Positions 26,112-34,943 of a stretch of DNA of 64,000 bases are shown one piece after another. How positions within the stretch are numbered: position 1 is the first letter of the stretch; each line of letters begins with the position of its first letter. Under the pieces are notes generated by a model that saw nothing but the letters and a program-made list of their open reading frames with translations, made no database searches and was not told the origin of the DNA. The translations under genes were made by a program, and so were the position numbers. The stretch is from Granulosicoccus sp964390335 (GTDB lineage: Bacteria > Pseudomonadota > Gammaproteobacteria > Granulosicoccales > Granulosicoccaceae), in contig CAYMHU010000018.1 in assembly GCA_964390335.1 (NCBI GenBank), forward strand, positions 8,754 to 72,753. Direction: 5' to 3'.

Positions 26112-27530
26112 ATGAATCCAATGGCAACGATCAAATCCAGAATGATGTCCGTTAAAAACGGATTGTCACTGTCACGACTCAAGCATGTGTTAAACGATGC
26201 CAGAGAGCGTGTGCGCTTAATGGAGATGATTGGCTTTGCGCTGTTTGTTCCACTTGTCGGCGCGCAGGTATTTTCCAACGACCCTCTTGGTTTGAACTCC
26301 GGATTTCCATGGCTAGCTGCATTGCCAGTGGTATTCGCTGCGCGATACGGTAGTGGCTGGGGAATCAGTTGTGGGATTATTGCTGCGTTAATGTGTGCCT
26401 ATCCATGGGCGGCTTATGAAGGTCAGGCAAGTGCACTCGTTGTTTTGGCTGTGGGTACCGTAATCTTATGTGTAGTGGTTGGTGATTCGGCAACTGCGTG
26501 GCGACGTCGCAGCGGGCAAGCAGAAGCTGAAAACCAGTATTTACGGCATCGCTTAAAAGAATTTTCTAACGACTATCACGTGCTGAAAGTCTCGCATGGT
26601 CAGCTAGAAGAATACATGGCGGGGCAACGACTGAGTCTTCGCTCCGCGCTACAGCAACTCCAGCCGGTTTTATCCTCGTCAGACGATGGGCTAAAAGCCG
26701 GTAGTGAGCTTATGGCAGTGTTCGCACAGTTTTGTTCGGTACAAATCGCCGGGCTATACCCTATTGAAAACGGCGCCCAATTGAATGTTGAACCTGTTGC
26801 TACTCACGGCGATATGGTCGCCTTGCCTAAAGACGACCCGCTATTAAATCTTGCTATTACAGAGCGCAAGCTGGTTAGCGTTAAGGTTGAGTCACTTGCC
26901 AATGATGCGAATGAATCTGCATTGTTGGCGGTTGTGCCATTGGTGGATGCCCAAGGCCAACTGCACGGCGTGCTGGCAATCAAAGATATGCACTTCATGG
27001 CTTTTCAGCAAGACAACTTGAATATATTGGCATTATTGGGTGGCTACATTGGGGACATGTTGACTCGATCGCGTGGCCAGAGCCAATCTAATACTGGATT
27101 GTTCTCAGCAGAGCTGGACACTGCGCTTCGATTTGCACGTTCGCACAGTGTTCAATCAACATTAGTGTGTATTCGCCTAATAGAGCATAACCAGAGTGAA
27201 GCAGTACTGGACTTTATAACCGCCAGTATTCGTAGTCTTGATAGTGCTTGGATGCCTCCCGAAGATTACGCAACGCCGTCCGCCGCTGTGCTATTGCCCT
27301 TAATGACTGAGATGCAAAGTGAAGCCTATTTGCTTCGATTGCGCAGTGCCGTGCAGGAGAAGTTTGAAACTGACTTGCAGCTACTAACCGAATCCGTGGC
27401 CATTATGCAGATTGATGCGCATGATAGTCGACAAGTGTGTCTTGATTTTATTCGTAATCATACCGGTCCGGTTAACGCTTCGGTGCAAGACGATAACTAT
27501 AACGAGATGGCGCAAGAACGTGCAGCATAA
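26112..27530 (+). CDS. pelD: Pel c-di-GMP receptor PelD
   Basis: The 472-residue inner-membrane protein has four N-terminal helices (about 35-130), a short coiled coil (AENQYLRHRLKEFSNDYH), a GAF domain and a degenerate GGDEF domain. The c-di-GMP-binding residues of P. aeruginosa PelD (R367, D370, R402) have exact-spacing counterparts here: R374 and D377 in RSLD, and R409. Pel synthesis is therefore probably activated by c-di-GMP binding. It starts 9 bp after pelC and overlaps pelE by 11 bp. Confidence 0.9.
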   Translation: MNPMATIKSRMMSVKNGLSLSRLKHVLNDARERVRLMEMIGFALFVPLVGAQVFSNDPLGLNSGFPWLAALPVVFAARYGSGWGISCGIIAALMCAYPWAAYEGQASALVVLAVGTVILCVVVGDSATAWRRRSGQAEAENQYLRHRLKEFSNDYHVLKVSHGQLEEYMAGQRLSLRSALQQLQPVLSSSDDGLKAGSELMAVFAQFCSVQIAGLYPIENGAQLNVEPVATHGDMVALPKDDPLLNLAITERKLVSVKVESLANDANESALLAVVPLVDAQGQLHGVLAIKDMHFMAFQQDNLNILALLGGYIGDMLTRSRGQSQSNTGLFSAELDTALRFARSHSVQSTLVCIRLIEHNQSEAVLDFITASIRSLDSAWMPPEDYATPSAAVLLPLMTEMQSEAYLLRLRSAVQEKFETDLQLLTESVAIMQIDAHDSRQVCLDFIRNHTGPVNASVQDDNYNEMAQERAA

Positions 27531-28542
27531 ATCCATAGCTGTTGTAATACTGCTGTTGGCTGTACTGGTAGAGGCGATTTTGTTCTTGCAACTGCTGGGT
27601 GCAAGTCCGGTAACGTTAAACAGTGTTGTGTGGATTGCATTGCATACGGTCGCTGCTGCATGTGCTGCGGTGGCTATCGCCTTGCATGTCAGTCTATCGT
27701 CTGATGGACGTCAGCGTGGCAGCTTTATCCACTTTTTCGCGCTGGCATTCAGTTTTAGCTGGGCGTTGCCTTTGATTGGCGCCCTGGGTGGGTTCGCGTC
27801 GTTGGTTTGTGGAATTCATTTTGCTGAGAAGCGTCATCGTCAAAGCGTGTTTTGGCAATTTACCGATAATCCAGACTTGCCGTTTACCACGCCGATTGGC
27901 AGGCAATCCACAAACTATGATAACCGGGGATTTAGTGAGCAATTTGCGTATAGTCAAGATCATCAAGATATCTATCGCAAAGTACTGTCGGCAGCCAATA
28001 TTCGAAGTTCACTGTCGGTGGATGCGCTAAAAAAGGCGGTACTGCATCCTGATGAGCGTGTCCGGCTAACGGCCTATCAGTCGCTGGATAGAAAAGTCAC
28101 CAGTTTGAACCTTGAGATACAGAAACTCGAATCGACTGTTGCTGCGCAGAAGGGTCTGGATAAGTCCAACACCTGGTTGCAAATTGCCAGTAATTATTGG
28201 GAGTTGCTAACGCTTGAAAAAGACGAGCCTGTTGCCCGTCGTCTGTTGCTTGAAAAAGCCGCTGCTGCATCATCTCATGCTATAGCGATCATGCCTGAGA
28301 ATCGTAATGCTCACTTTACGCTTGGACGTGTTGCCTTGTTCCAGGGTGATCTTGCATTAGCTAAAAAATCACTGGTGAACGCAGCTAAACATGGCATGCC
28401 TAAAGAAGTGTTATTGCCGTATATGGCAGAAGTTGCTTTTGAGGAAGGCGAGTACACTGATGTAAAAAAACTGTTGTCATTGATTGATAGTTCGTTTACT
28501 AAATACCCGCCACTAAAGCCGGTCATGGAGTATTGGTCATGA
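27520..28542 (+). CDS. pelE: Pel biosynthesis inner-membrane TPR protein PelE
   Basis: The GTG at 27520, overlapping the pelD end by 11 bp, puts the first membrane helix (AVVILLLAVLVEAILFLQL) directly at the N terminus. An upstream ATG would require a 116-bp overlap and is rejected. The 340-residue product has about four hydrophobic helices up to residue 105, followed by a helical repeat domain (LLLEKAAAASSHAIAIMPEN and onward) resembling TPRs. This matches PelE, which joins PelD, PelF and PelG in the inner-membrane synthase complex. Confidence 0.82.
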   Translation: MQHKSIAVVILLLAVLVEAILFLQLLGASPVTLNSVVWIALHTVAAACAAVAIALHVSLSSDGRQRGSFIHFFALAFSFSWALPLIGALGGFASLVCGIHFAEKRHRQSVFWQFTDNPDLPFTTPIGRQSTNYDNRGFSEQFAYSQDHQDIYRKVLSAANIRSSLSVDALKKAVLHPDERVRLTAYQSLDRKVTSLNLEIQKLESTVAAQKGLDKSNTWLQIASNYWELLTLEKDEPVARRLLLEKAAAASSHAIAIMPENRNAHFTLGRVALFQGDLALAKKSLVNAAKHGMPKEVLLPYMAEVAFEEGEYTDVKKLLSLIDSSFTKYPPLKPVMEYWS

Positions 28543-30140
28543 ATGGCTCGCCGCGTTACAACCCAATGGCCCATGCCGATGTGTGTTTATTGCTTGAAGG
28601 GACCTACCCGTATGTAAGAGGCGGGGTATCCACCTGGGTAAAGCAGTTGATTGAGCGTATGCCTACGCTACGGTTTTCAATTATATTTTTAGGCGCGAAT
28701 CCCGGTGATTACGATGAGCCTGCCTACGAAATAGCCGACAACATTGTCCACATAGAAATTCACTATTTGCTGGACAACGCAGTCAACGACAATGGCAAAC
28801 TGCGTGGTTCGACACTACTGCACTCAGTTGCCAGTAATCTGTTAGGCAAGAATAACAAGAAAGCCAATCAATTTAAGGTCTGTAGCCACGCGCATGCGCA
28901 ACTAAAGGACGAGGAAAGTCCGCTGGAAGCAAGCGTTATTGACTCGTTCACCGAATTGTTAATTGGCGAGGATGCATTGACAGCACATGACCTTGCCCAT
29001 AATCGCCATGCATGGGAAGTCATTCGAGAGAAATATCATGATGCGCCAGCGGGGCTCGATTTCAATCATTTTTTTTGGACTGTGCGTAGTATGCACGAGC
29101 CTTTGTTTACATTGGCATCCATTGCTGCCAACGCACCATCGGCCGATTTATATCACTCGGTATCAACCGGCTATGCTGGCTACCTTGGTGCTATGTGTCA
29201 AAGCCAGACTCAGAAACCCTATATTATAAGTGAGCACGGTATCTACACCAAAGAGCGCGAGTTGGACCTTGCACAAGTGGATTGGATACCGGCGGACCTT
29301 GACCCTTTTCGTGTTGGTTTGAACGACAACATGAACTATCTGCGTAGCGTTTGGATACGTTTTTTTAAATCGTTGGGGCGCATGTCGTATAGTTCGGCTA
29401 ATCAAGTTTTTACGCTGTTTAATGGTAATCGATTAAGACAAATTCAAGATGGCGCTAACCCGGATACGTTAAGCATCATTCCTAACGGGGTTGATGTTGT
29501 TCGATACGCAAAGGTGCGCCGGGCAGTCGATGCTCCTGTTCCACCAGTATTAGGGTTGATGGGACGGGTAGTGCCGATTAAAGACATCAAGAATTTCATT
29601 CGTTCCATGCGCATTATTCGTGAGGCTATACCTAGTGCGGAAGGATGGTTGATAGGCCCTGTAGATGAAGACCCTGAGTACACCGAAGAATGTAAGCAAC
29701 TAATAAAAAGCCTGGATCTCGAAGATGTGGTGCTGTTTAAGGGGTTTCAAAAGCCTGACGACATGTTTCCAAAGTTAGGATTAAACGTACTTACATCAGT
29801 ATCTGAAGGGCAGCCGTTAGTTGTGCTTGAAGGTTATGCCGCAGGCATTCCAACTGTAACCACGGATGTTGGTAGTTGTGCTGAGCTTGTTTATGGGATT
29901 ACAAAAGAAGATCAAGCAATGGGGTCTGCAGGTGAGGTAGTGCCGATTGCCAGCCCAGCGAAATTTGCCGACGCTGCAATACGACTACTAAGCGACCGAC
30001 ACGCTTGGGACGCAGCCAGTGCGGTGGCGACAGAGCGCGTAGAAAACTACTATGACGAGAACGATATGGTTAATACCTATCGGGACATTTATGAATCCGA
30101 AATAGCGCTTGGTAAGTCTGCTGTAAGGAAGGCAGGGTAG
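28539..30140 (+). CDS. pelF: Pel glycosyltransferase PelF (GT4)
   Basis: The 533-residue cytosolic glycosyltransferase starts at ATG 28539, which overlaps the pelE stop (ATGA). The N-terminal signature VCLLLEGTYPYVRGGVSTWV is typical of PelF. The GT-B C-terminal half has GLMGRVVPIKDIKNFIRS and the GT4 EX7E motif in SEGQPLVVLEGYA. PelF polymerises the Pel backbone, using UDP-linked sugars, with PelDEG. pelG follows after 4 bp. Confidence 0.95.
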   Translation: MNGSPRYNPMAHADVCLLLEGTYPYVRGGVSTWVKQLIERMPTLRFSIIFLGANPGDYDEPAYEIADNIVHIEIHYLLDNAVNDNGKLRGSTLLHSVASNLLGKNNKKANQFKVCSHAHAQLKDEESPLEASVIDSFTELLIGEDALTAHDLAHNRHAWEVIREKYHDAPAGLDFNHFFWTVRSMHEPLFTLASIAANAPSADLYHSVSTGYAGYLGAMCQSQTQKPYIISEHGIYTKERELDLAQVDWIPADLDPFRVGLNDNMNYLRSVWIRFFKSLGRMSYSSANQVFTLFNGNRLRQIQDGANPDTLSIIPNGVDVVRYAKVRRAVDAPVPPVLGLMGRVVPIKDIKNFIRSMRIIREAIPSAEGWLIGPVDEDPEYTEECKQLIKSLDLEDVVLFKGFQKPDDMFPKLGLNVLTSVSEGQPLVVLEGYAAGIPTVTTDVGSCAELVYGITKEDQAMGSAGEVVPIASPAKFADAAIRLLSDRHAWDAASAVATERVENYYDENDMVNTYRDIYESEIALGKSAVRKAG

Positions 30141-30144
30141 CACG

Positions 30145-31581
30145 ATGGCTGGAATTGGATTTGAATTACGCAAATACCTGGATGACGATTCATTCACCGG
30201 ATCGCTTAAAGCATATGGCTTTGCAGGATTAATCAGTGCCGGTCCATGGGTGTTGTCCATTATTGGCGTTATGCTGATTGGCATTATTGCGCTAGCGCAA
30301 CAGGTAGGTGGTGAGCAGATAGAACAGTTTACAACCTCCGTTACGTGGATGATGGGCGCCTCACTGATCCTCACCGGATTATTGCAGTTGGTGTTCACCC
30401 GTTTTATTGCAGATCGCTTGTTTGAAGGTCGCGATCAAATCGTTAACCCCAATTTGTTCGGCGCGTTGTTGCTAACCACGTTGGTCAGTGTTGTGTTTGC
30501 GGTTTTACTGGCATTAACGGTATTCAATGAATCGCTGGCCTACGAGTGGCTGATGATAGCCAACTTTGCGGCGCTGTCTAATATTTGGATAGTGGTAATT
30601 TTTACCGCTGGCCTCAAGAAATTTAAACTCATACTGTATGCGTTTGCTGCGGGTTACGTCGCAACCGTATTGTTGTCTTTCGTATTTATCCCGTTTGGTC
30701 TAGTCGGGCTGTTGGCTGGATTGTTAATTGGGCATGCAATTCTATTGTTTCTGATGCTGGGTGTGATTATTCCTGAATACCCCGTGACGCATGCATTGTC
30801 ACGAGAGTTCTTGCTGCGCAAAAACATCTTTCCGATCCTTATTGCTATTGGTTTTTTCTATAACCTGGGTATTTGGGTTGATAAATTACTTTTCTGGCTT
30901 AACCCGGGTACGTCTGAGGCTGTTATCGGCCCGCTACGCAGCTCAATCATCTATGACATGCCAATTTTTCTTGCTTACTTAAGCATCATTCCGGGTATGG
31001 CGGTTTTTTTACTGCGTATTGAAACTGATTTTGCGTTGGCTTATGAAGGGTTTTTTAAAGCAGTGCGTGGCAACGCCACCTTGCAGGAAATTGAGCTGTT
31101 GGGAAATGAAATGGTTCTGGCCGTACGCGCAGGATTATTTCAGATTGTACGGGTGCAAGGTGTCACCGTGCTAATTCTGTATCTACTCGGCCCCAGCATT
31201 ATTTCCTGGCTCAATATTTCGCCAAAGTATGTGCATCTTTATTACATTGATTTGGTCGGTGTGGCTGCGCAAGTTTTAATGTTGGCTGTATTAAACGTGT
31301 CGTTTTATCTTGATAGGTTAAAAGATGCTTTGGTGTTAACTGCCATGTTGCTTATCACTAATACACTATTCACCTGGATATCGTTGCAACTAGGGCCTCA
31401 GTACTATGGGTATGGGTTTGGTTTGTCCATGGTGGTTACAGCAATAACCGGCGTGTTAATGCTGTCTCGTGAAATGGACAATATTGAATTTCATACGTTT
31501 ATGCGCGAACGTAATACAGCGGATTCAGCGCCGGATACCGACTATATGGCTAGTGAGCTTTCAGCGGTGCAATCATCATGA
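30145..31581 (+). CDS. pelG: Pel biosynthesis integral membrane protein PelG
   Basis: A 478-residue polytopic protein with about 12 hydrophobic helices. It begins with the PelG hallmark MAGIGFELRKYLDDDSFTGS and SAGPWVLSIIGVML. It belongs to the MATE/flippase-like fold and is thought to help move Pel across the inner membrane as part of the PelDEFG complex. It overlaps pelA by 4 bp (ATGA). Confidence 0.94.
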   Translation: MAGIGFELRKYLDDDSFTGSLKAYGFAGLISAGPWVLSIIGVMLIGIIALAQQVGGEQIEQFTTSVTWMMGASLILTGLLQLVFTRFIADRLFEGRDQIVNPNLFGALLLTTLVSVVFAVLLALTVFNESLAYEWLMIANFAALSNIWIVVIFTAGLKKFKLILYAFAAGYVATVLLSFVFIPFGLVGLLAGLLIGHAILLFLMLGVIIPEYPVTHALSREFLLRKNIFPILIAIGFFYNLGIWVDKLLFWLNPGTSEAVIGPLRSSIIYDMPIFLAYLSIIPGMAVFLLRIETDFALAYEGFFKAVRGNATLQEIELLGNEMVLAVRAGLFQIVRVQGVTVLILYLLGPSIISWLNISPKYVHLYYIDLVGVAAQVLMLAVLNVSFYLDRLKDALVLTAMLLITNTLFTWISLQLGPQYYGYGFGLSMVVTAITGVLMLSREMDNIEFHTFMRERNTADSAPDTDYMASELSAVQSS

Positions 31582-34500
31582 GTTCTGCAGTGGGACAGTG
31601 GCGATTTATCAGATGTACGCGAGTGTTTTTACTGCTTGCGCTAGTCATTATTGCGAGCGCGTGTGCAACGTCAATGCGTACTGGGAATCAAGCATTTCCA
31701 GTCCAGCTGACGCAAGCGACATGGGCCGTTAAGCCAGTGGTAAATGGGTCTAGGTATGCCACGGCATCAGACACGGTTGCCTCACTGATTGAAACACAGT
31801 TGTACGCAAACGGCATTCAGCGATTGAATCAACGTCGTGCAGACTATGCCATATCGGGCAAGTTGCACGAATGGCGATACAACAATCCTGCGATGGAACG
31901 TTATCCAACTGTGTCGATGGATTTAGCAGTTCAAGAAGTCGCAACAGGTGATGTCATTTGGCGCGGTAGTCACTCTCATACCGGTAGGTTAATTAAAACT
32001 TTATCAGGTGTAGGCAATAAAGTTGTTGCTGAGCTGATTGCTGAATTTAAACGCGATATTGATGCAGTAGATATTAAAGCACCAACAACATTGAATTTGG
32101 CACAGAACACTAATTCATCGGTGGTCGTTGGTAGCGAATTACTGAACGAGTCGAATTCTGGCAATGTTTCGGGTGTGTCCAGTGCATTGCGAACTAGTGG
32201 AGCATCGGTTTATCTGAATGCAAAACAAACTAATATTGATGTGGTTGGAAAGAGTGTGGCTTTTTACTACGGTGTTAAACCGCCAGTATCAGTGCTAAGT
32301 CAGTTCGATCGTATCATACTTGAATCGGACAACATTACTAACGAAGAATTAGCCCAACTGAAGGTTAGCGAAGCTGATTTGTTTGCCTATGTCAGTGTAG
32401 GTGAAATCGGGAAAGATCGCGATTGGGCATCGAAGATATCGCCTTCGTGGGTGTTGGGTGTAAATGAGCATTGGGGCAGTTCGGTATTGGATCTGGGCCA
32501 TGCCGGCTGGGTTTCTTTTTTGTATCAACGTGTGGATGAGTTGGTTGCTCAAGGTTATGGCGGACTGTTTCTCGACACGATGGACAGCTTTTTAATCTAC
32601 GCAAAAACCGAAGAACAACGAGAGGTCCAGCAGCGTGGCTTAGAAAGCATTATCAGCGGTATTAAAGCACGTCATCCGCAACTCAAACTAATCGCTAATC
32701 GCGGTTTCGAAGTGCTTGACGGTATTGGTGAACATCTGGATGCCATAGCGGCAGAGTCGTTATTCGTGGGCTGGAATAACAGTGCTCAAGAGTATCAGCC
32801 AGTTAATACGCAAGACAGACAATGGTTGACGAATAAACTGACTGCAGCTAAACAGCAGTTTGGACTAGATGTGATTGCAATAGATTACCTGCCGCCAGAG
32901 CGTCGTGACGAGGCGCGCCAAATTGCATCTGATATTGTCGATTTAGGGTTTATACCCTGGGTTTCAACGCCGGCATTAGATTATATCGGTGTGGGTGCGC
33001 AGGAAGTCATGCCGCGTGAAGTTATTCTTATCTATGATGGGGCCAAATCACAGGGTATTGAAAATAGTCATGTTCATAAACTGATAGCCACTCCACTGGA
33101 ATATTATGGTTATGTGCCAGTGTATGTGGATATTGCTAGCGATAACTTGCCAGGTGGTGAACTAAAGGGCGTCGTCGCAGGTGTTGTTAGTTGGGTGGAC
33201 GGTATCGTTGCACGCGATGACTATAAGCCGTGGCTAAAGAAGCAAATGCAATCCGATGTGCCCGTGGCGTTATTTGGTTCGCTCGGTATTGCTGCTGATG
33301 AATTTGTGCTGGAAAAGCTGGCTGTTGCACCGCTAGCTCAATTCGACTTTAACAGTGCGGCCATTCGTACTCAAGATAACTTGATCGGATTCGAACGCAA
33401 TGTTATACCTCGATTCGATTCCATTAGCATAGGGTTTCACAGTGCTTCTGAAACGAACAATGTCCATTTAGGATTTGTTGATAACAATGACGTCAAGCTG
33501 GACGCAGTGATTACGGGTCCGTGGGGTGGTGTTGCGTTAGATCCCTTTGCCGCGGCCTTTGACCCCGACGGCGTTGATTACTGGACAATCAATCCGTTCG
33601 ACTTTTTACAAACGGCATTGAAACTACCGCTCTTGCCCATGCCCGATGTCACGACCCTGACGGGTAAACGTTTGTGGTTAGCGCACATAGATGGTGATGC
33701 ATTGCCGTCGTGGGCAGAGATGCCCGGCAAGCGTTTAGGCGCAGAAGTGATTTACGATGAAATTTTAGAGCCCTATCAATTACCACACTCCATTTCAGTT
33801 GTGGAAGCTGAGCTGACGGCATTTCCAAAATTCATCGATCGAAAAAAACGCATGTTTGATGTCGCTCGAAAAATATTAAACGCCCCTTATGTGGAAGCTG
33901 CATCTCATACACATAGTCATCCGTTTAAATGGAAGAAGGTTGCGGGCCGTAAGGAATCCGGTAAATACAATTTAAGAGTACCCGGATACTCCTTTTCGTT
34001 CGAACGTGAAACCTTAGGCTCGCTCGCGTTTATAAATAATCAATTGCTCGAGAACGGTAAGAAAGCCGAGCTACTGTTATGGAGTGGTGATGCATTGCCC
34101 GGTGAGGAAGTGCTAGGCATACTTAGCCGAAATAATCTGCACAATTTAAATGGTGGTAACACAACCATATCTAAGTCAAAAGCGAGTATCAGTGCGGTAA
34201 GTCCGATGGCACGGACCGTGGGCGGTTACACGCAGGTGTATGCACCCATCATGAATGAAAATGTCTACACAAACGATTGGACGGGGCCATTCGATGGGTT
34301 TCGGCGAGTTATTGAAACTTTTGAAATGACCGATCAACCGCGCCGTTTAAAACCGGTGAATATTTACTATCACTTTTATACCGGTACCAAGATAGCAGCT
34401 ATGCGTGCACTCGAGGAAGTGTACGAATGGTCGTTGGCGCAAGAAGTGCACCCGGTTTATGCCAGTGAATACGCCGAATTGGTGCCGGCTTTCAGACAAG

Positions 34501-34943
34501 CAGGTGTGTCCAGGTATTTAGATGGCACATGGAAAGTCAGTTCCTTAGGACCTATTCAGTCGTTAAGAATTCTTGATAAAGATACATGGCCGGAGGTGGC
34601 GGGCAGTGTGGGCATCAGTGGCGCCACTGCGTTGCATGACGGTGTGTATATCCACACTGCGGGTAATGACACCGTGCTATTCAATCTTAACGATAAACGT
34701 CCCAGCGACTACCACTTGGTTTCCGCCAATGGACGTGTGCAGTATTGGAATACCAACGGCAGCAGTGTTCGCTTTCGAATCAGTGGTCATGTGCCGTTAG
34801 AAGTTGAACTAAGAGGTACGCAGGGATGCAGCATTATTAGTCAGGGCAAAATGATTCGCGGTACACGTACTAACAACGGCAACATCCTGTATAAACTTCC
34901 AACCAGAGATAGCTTCGATGCAGTCCTCAACTGTCAAGCGTGA
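31578..34943 (+). CDS. pelA: PelA hydrolase/deacetylase with an N-terminal PelC-like lipoprotein domain
   Basis: The product has 1121 residues against about 948 in P. aeruginosa PelA. It starts with a lipoprotein-type signal (IIASAC, Cys29) and a domain (about 40-165) clearly paralogous to the PelC of this operon: WAVKPVVNGS, LIETQLYANGI, YAISGKLHEWRYN, VIWRGSHSHTGR. A linker of about 50 residues follows. The GH114-like glycosidase domain has the catalytic-type Glu393 in AAESLFVGW, equivalent to E218. The deacetylase domain has D705 in HIDGD and H777/H781 in SHTHSHPFKW, the same spacing as D528/H600/H604 of PelA. So both catalytic activities look intact, and the enzyme is probably membrane-anchored rather than soluble. 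The Ala at lipobox -3 is less common than Leu. Confidence 0.92.
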   Translation: MSSAVGQWRFIRCTRVFLLLALVIIASACATSMRTGNQAFPVQLTQATWAVKPVVNGSRYATASDTVASLIETQLYANGIQRLNQRRADYAISGKLHEWRYNNPAMERYPTVSMDLAVQEVATGDVIWRGSHSHTGRLIKTLSGVGNKVVAELIAEFKRDIDAVDIKAPTTLNLAQNTNSSVVVGSELLNESNSGNVSGVSSALRTSGASVYLNAKQTNIDVVGKSVAFYYGVKPPVSVLSQFDRIILESDNITNEELAQLKVSEADLFAYVSVGEIGKDRDWASKISPSWVLGVNEHWGSSVLDLGHAGWVSFLYQRVDELVAQGYGGLFLDTMDSFLIYAKTEEQREVQQRGLESIISGIKARHPQLKLIANRGFEVLDGIGEHLDAIAAESLFVGWNNSAQEYQPVNTQDRQWLTNKLTAAKQQFGLDVIAIDYLPPERRDEARQIASDIVDLGFIPWVSTPALDYIGVGAQEVMPREVILIYDGAKSQGIENSHVHKLIATPLEYYGYVPVYVDIASDNLPGGELKGVVAGVVSWVDGIVARDDYKPWLKKQMQSDVPVALFGSLGIAADEFVLEKLAVAPLAQFDFNSAAIRTQDNLIGFERNVIPRFDSISIGFHSASETNNVHLGFVDNNDVKLDAVITGPWGGVALDPFAAAFDPDGVDYWTINPFDFLQTALKLPLLPMPDVTTLTGKRLWLAHIDGDALPSWAEMPGKRLGAEVIYDEILEPYQLPHSISVVEAELTAFPKFIDRKKRMFDVARKILNAPYVEAASHTHSHPFKWKKVAGRKESGKYNLRVPGYSFSFERETLGSLAFINNQLLENGKKAELLLWSGDALPGEEVLGILSRNNLHNLNGGNTTISKSKASISAVSPMARTVGGYTQVYAPIMNENVYTNDWTGPFDGFRRVIETFEMTDQPRRLKPVNIYYHFYTGTKIAAMRALEEVYEWSLAQEVHPVYASEYAELVPAFRQAGVSRYLDGTWKVSSLGPIQSLRILDKDTWPEVAGSVGISGATALHDGVYIHTAGNDTVLFNLNDKRPSDYHLVSANGRVQYWNTNGSSVRFRISGHVPLEVELRGTQGCSIISQGKMIRGTRTNNGNILYKLPTRDSFDAVLNCQA

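Noticed and set aside
27412..27519. Upstream ATG extension of pelE
   Set aside because: It would overlap pelD by over 110 bp and place a non-membrane leader before the first helix; GTG 27520 fits the usual short overlap.
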